From: an uncultured Eubacteriales bacterium | GTDB lineage: Bacteria > Bacillota > Clostridia > Christensenellales > Aristaeellaceae | Length of the DNA stretch: 16,072 nucleotides | Direction of reading: 5' to 3' | Assembly: GCA_900548125.1 (NCBI GenBank) | Contig: URJN01000011.1 | Location: 1 to 16,072, forward strand | In this document: one piece after another, positions 14,906-16,072 of the stretch | How positions within the stretch are numbered: position 1 is the stretch's first letter | Layout: each line of letters starts with the position of its first letter | Program-made: the position numbers and the translations under genes | The notes under the pieces: model-generated | What the model saw: the letters and a program-made list of their open reading frames with translations, nothing else | Told to the model about the DNA's origin: nothing | Databases searched by the model: none

Positions 14906-15988
14906 TCACTCCAGCTTCATGATATGGTTTAGTGCCGCGTCGTCACCCGAAAGCATGCGGTTCATGTCCTCGATGAGGTCGCCCAGCCGTCCGGCCTGCT
15001 GAAAATAATCTGCGCCGGTGCAATAGACGCGTCCATTTTGCACCGCTTTGAAATCGGCCAGCAGCGTGTTTCGCTCAATCAGCTGCGAAAGTGTCTTCGG
15101 CTTGCCGCCAAGCTGACCCATATAGAGGATGCAGTCCGCATCGCCCGCCACGAGATAAAAGGCTTCCATCTCCATCTGCCGTGTGCCGGATTCGCCGGTA
15201 CCCAGTCCTTCCGGCGCATACTGCCCGCCAGCCAGCTCAAGCATTTTGACCATATAATCACCATTGTTGCGCACATACAGCGCGCCCTTGGAGGTGATGT
15301 AGAACATGGCAACGGTCACGTTCTCCTGCATCGGCTCAAGCGATTCGATTTTCTGCTTCTGCGCGTCAAACGCGGTGCTCGCCTCGTTCTCACGCCCCAG
15401 CAGCACGCCGTAGAGCTTCATCCACTCCATGCGCCCCAGCGGAGTTTCCTCCAATGCAGAGCTGTCCACCAGCAAAGGAATGCCTAGCTCGTCCAGCTTT
15501 TCCCGCACATCCGGCGTGCCCTCGATCATCGTGGAGAAAACGGCCAGCTTCGGCGGGTTCAAGGCAATACGCTCGAAATCCGGCTGCTTATAGTGACCGA
15601 TGTATGCGATTTGTCCATCCTGAACCGCTTGTTTCACGCTTGGCAGATACCAGTCTTCCACGTCATAGGTCGTCTGCGTCACGGCGGAGAGCGCGCCGAT
15701 TTCATCCATCAGTGCCACCGTCGAGGTGGAAGCCACGAATAGGTTGTCAAGCGGCATGTACAGCGGCATGATGTCCGCATCCAGACCATCCGGTGCATCC
15801 ATACCCGCCGGAATCAGCAGAAAGCGCCCGCCGTTCTGCACGGTAATCAGTGAATAACCGCCTTCCAGCCTGTCCACGGCAAAGTTTTTCGCGGCTTCCA
15901 GATCAAGCTTTTCTGTGACGACGGGCAGCTCCGCTAACGCGGTTTGAACAGCAAAAAGGCTCAAAAGCAGCGCAATCATCTTTTTCAT
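14906..15988 (-). CDS. btuF: Periplasmic-type solute-binding protein for the BtuCD-like importer
   Basis: This is an exported FecB/BtuF-like (TroA-fold) substrate-binding protein of 360 aa. The N-terminus MKKMIALLLSLFAVQTALA is a signal peptide ending in an AXA-like site. No Cys lipobox is visible, which is unusual for a monoderm Firmicute, where such proteins are usually lipid-anchored. Family features include the two-lobe pattern with PLYMPLDNLFVASTSTVALM, YIGHYKQPDFERI, the salt-bridge region EETPLGRMEWMKLYGVLLG and the C-terminal ALNHIMKLE. I chose ATG 15988 because GAGGAAG lies immediately upstream; a TTG start at 16012 would add eight residues. It is the first gene of the operon, 33 nt after a terminator-like hairpin, and ends 7 bp before btuC. 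Confidence 0.83.
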   Translation of the reverse strand: MKKMIALLLSLFAVQTALAELPVVTEKLDLEAAKNFAVDRLEGGYSLITVQNGGRFLLIPAGMDAPDGLDADIMPLYMPLDNLFVASTSTVALMDEIGALSAVTQTTYDVEDWYLPSVKQAVQDGQIAYIGHYKQPDFERIALNPPKLAVFSTMIEGTPDVREKLDELGIPLLVDSSALEETPLGRMEWMKLYGVLLGRENEASTAFDAQKQKIESLEPMQENVTVAMFYITSKGALYVRNNGDYMVKMLELAGGQYAPEGLGTGESGTRQMEMEAFYLVAGDADCILYMGQLGGKPKTLSQLIERNTLLADFKAVQNGRVYCTGADYFQQAGRLGDLIEDMNRMLSGDDAALNHIMKLE

Positions 15989-16020
15989 AAACTTCCTCGC
16001 AGTTTTTCTCAAAATAAATG

Positions 16021-16051
16021 AAAAGCGCCCATCTCGGACAAAGATGGACGC
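16021..16051 (-). terminator. Intrinsic terminator or attenuator in the btuF leader
   Basis: On the minus strand, GCGTCCATCT - TTGTCCG - AGATGGGCGC forms a 10-bp stem with one G-U pair (arms 16042-16051 and 16025-16034). It is followed by TTTTCATTTATTTT. It lies only 33 nt upstream of the btuF start, in the same orientation. That position fits the expression platform of a regulated leader such as a cobalamin riboswitch, whose aptamer would be beyond the right edge. It could instead end a gene further upstream. Confidence 0.65.
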
Positions 16052-16072
16052 ATAGCAAACAAACGCTTGACC

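Noticed and set aside
16052..16072. Possible cobalamin riboswitch aptamer
   Set aside because: No B12 box or other aptamer element is visible in the roughly 20 nt available. Only the terminator-like hairpin can be supported.
1..16072. CRISPR arrays, tRNA or rRNA genes, integrases or transposases
   Set aside because: No direct-repeat arrays, recognisable RNA genes or mobile-element proteins were seen on either strand.

Overview
The window suggests a high-GC, anaerobic Clostridia-like Firmicute, probably from a gut metagenome. This rests on dense GC-rich coding, GTG and ATG starts with GGAGG-type ribosome-binding sites, the oxygen-independent (cbi-type) cobalamin pathway and a CTCCCTC/GAGGGAG palindromic repeat. 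The genus is not identifiable by eye.

Region 1 (1 to about 908, minus strand) is a different kind of DNA: AT-richer (roughly 40% GC by eye against roughly 60% elsewhere). It holds an internal fragment of a transglutaminase-like protein, open at both ends. It stops abruptly near 905-910, where an ABC permease begins without its N-terminus. Two unrelated genes in opposite orientations are each cut mid-gene at one point. A chimeric assembly join is the simplest reading, a real rearrangement the alternative.

Region 2 (about 909-4610, plus strand) is a tightly overlapping five-gene operon. It encodes two NikB/NikC (DppB/DppC)-type permeases, two cognate ATPases (NikD/DppD and NikE/DppF type) and a small Cys-rich protein resembling the CGGC metal-binding family. 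No solute-binding protein gene is in view; it may lie upstream of the break. Nickel, cobalt or metallophore import is likely, with peptides as the alternative.

Region 3 (4609-4740) is an imperfect inverted repeat of about 130 bp between the two convergent operons. Each arm contains a terminator-like hairpin with a T-rich run pointing to the centre, so it probably acts as a bidirectional terminator.

Region 4 (4761-15988, minus strand) is one long operon of twelve genes. In transcription order they are btuF-btuC-btuD (corrinoid or metal-chelate ABC importer), then cbiET, cbiF, cbiG, cbiH, cbiD, cbiC, cbiA, cbiJ and cbiK. Most neighbours overlap by 4 bp (ATGA or GTGA). Together they insert cobalt into sirohydrochlorin (CbiK), methylate, contract and reduce the ring (CbiH, F, G, D, J, ET, C) and amidate it to cobyrinate a,c-diamide (CbiA). 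CbiL, the C20 methyltransferase needed between CbiK and CbiH, is not here; nor are the uroporphyrinogen methyltransferase and the late genes (cbiP, cbiB, cobD, cobUST). The operon leader at the right edge carries an intrinsic-terminator hairpin 33 nt before btuF. This fits control by attenuation, possibly by a cobalamin riboswitch whose aptamer would lie beyond the window.

The two operons may be functionally linked, with metal import facing corrin synthesis, but that is inference. No RNA genes, CRISPR arrays, insertion sequences or phage genes were seen.
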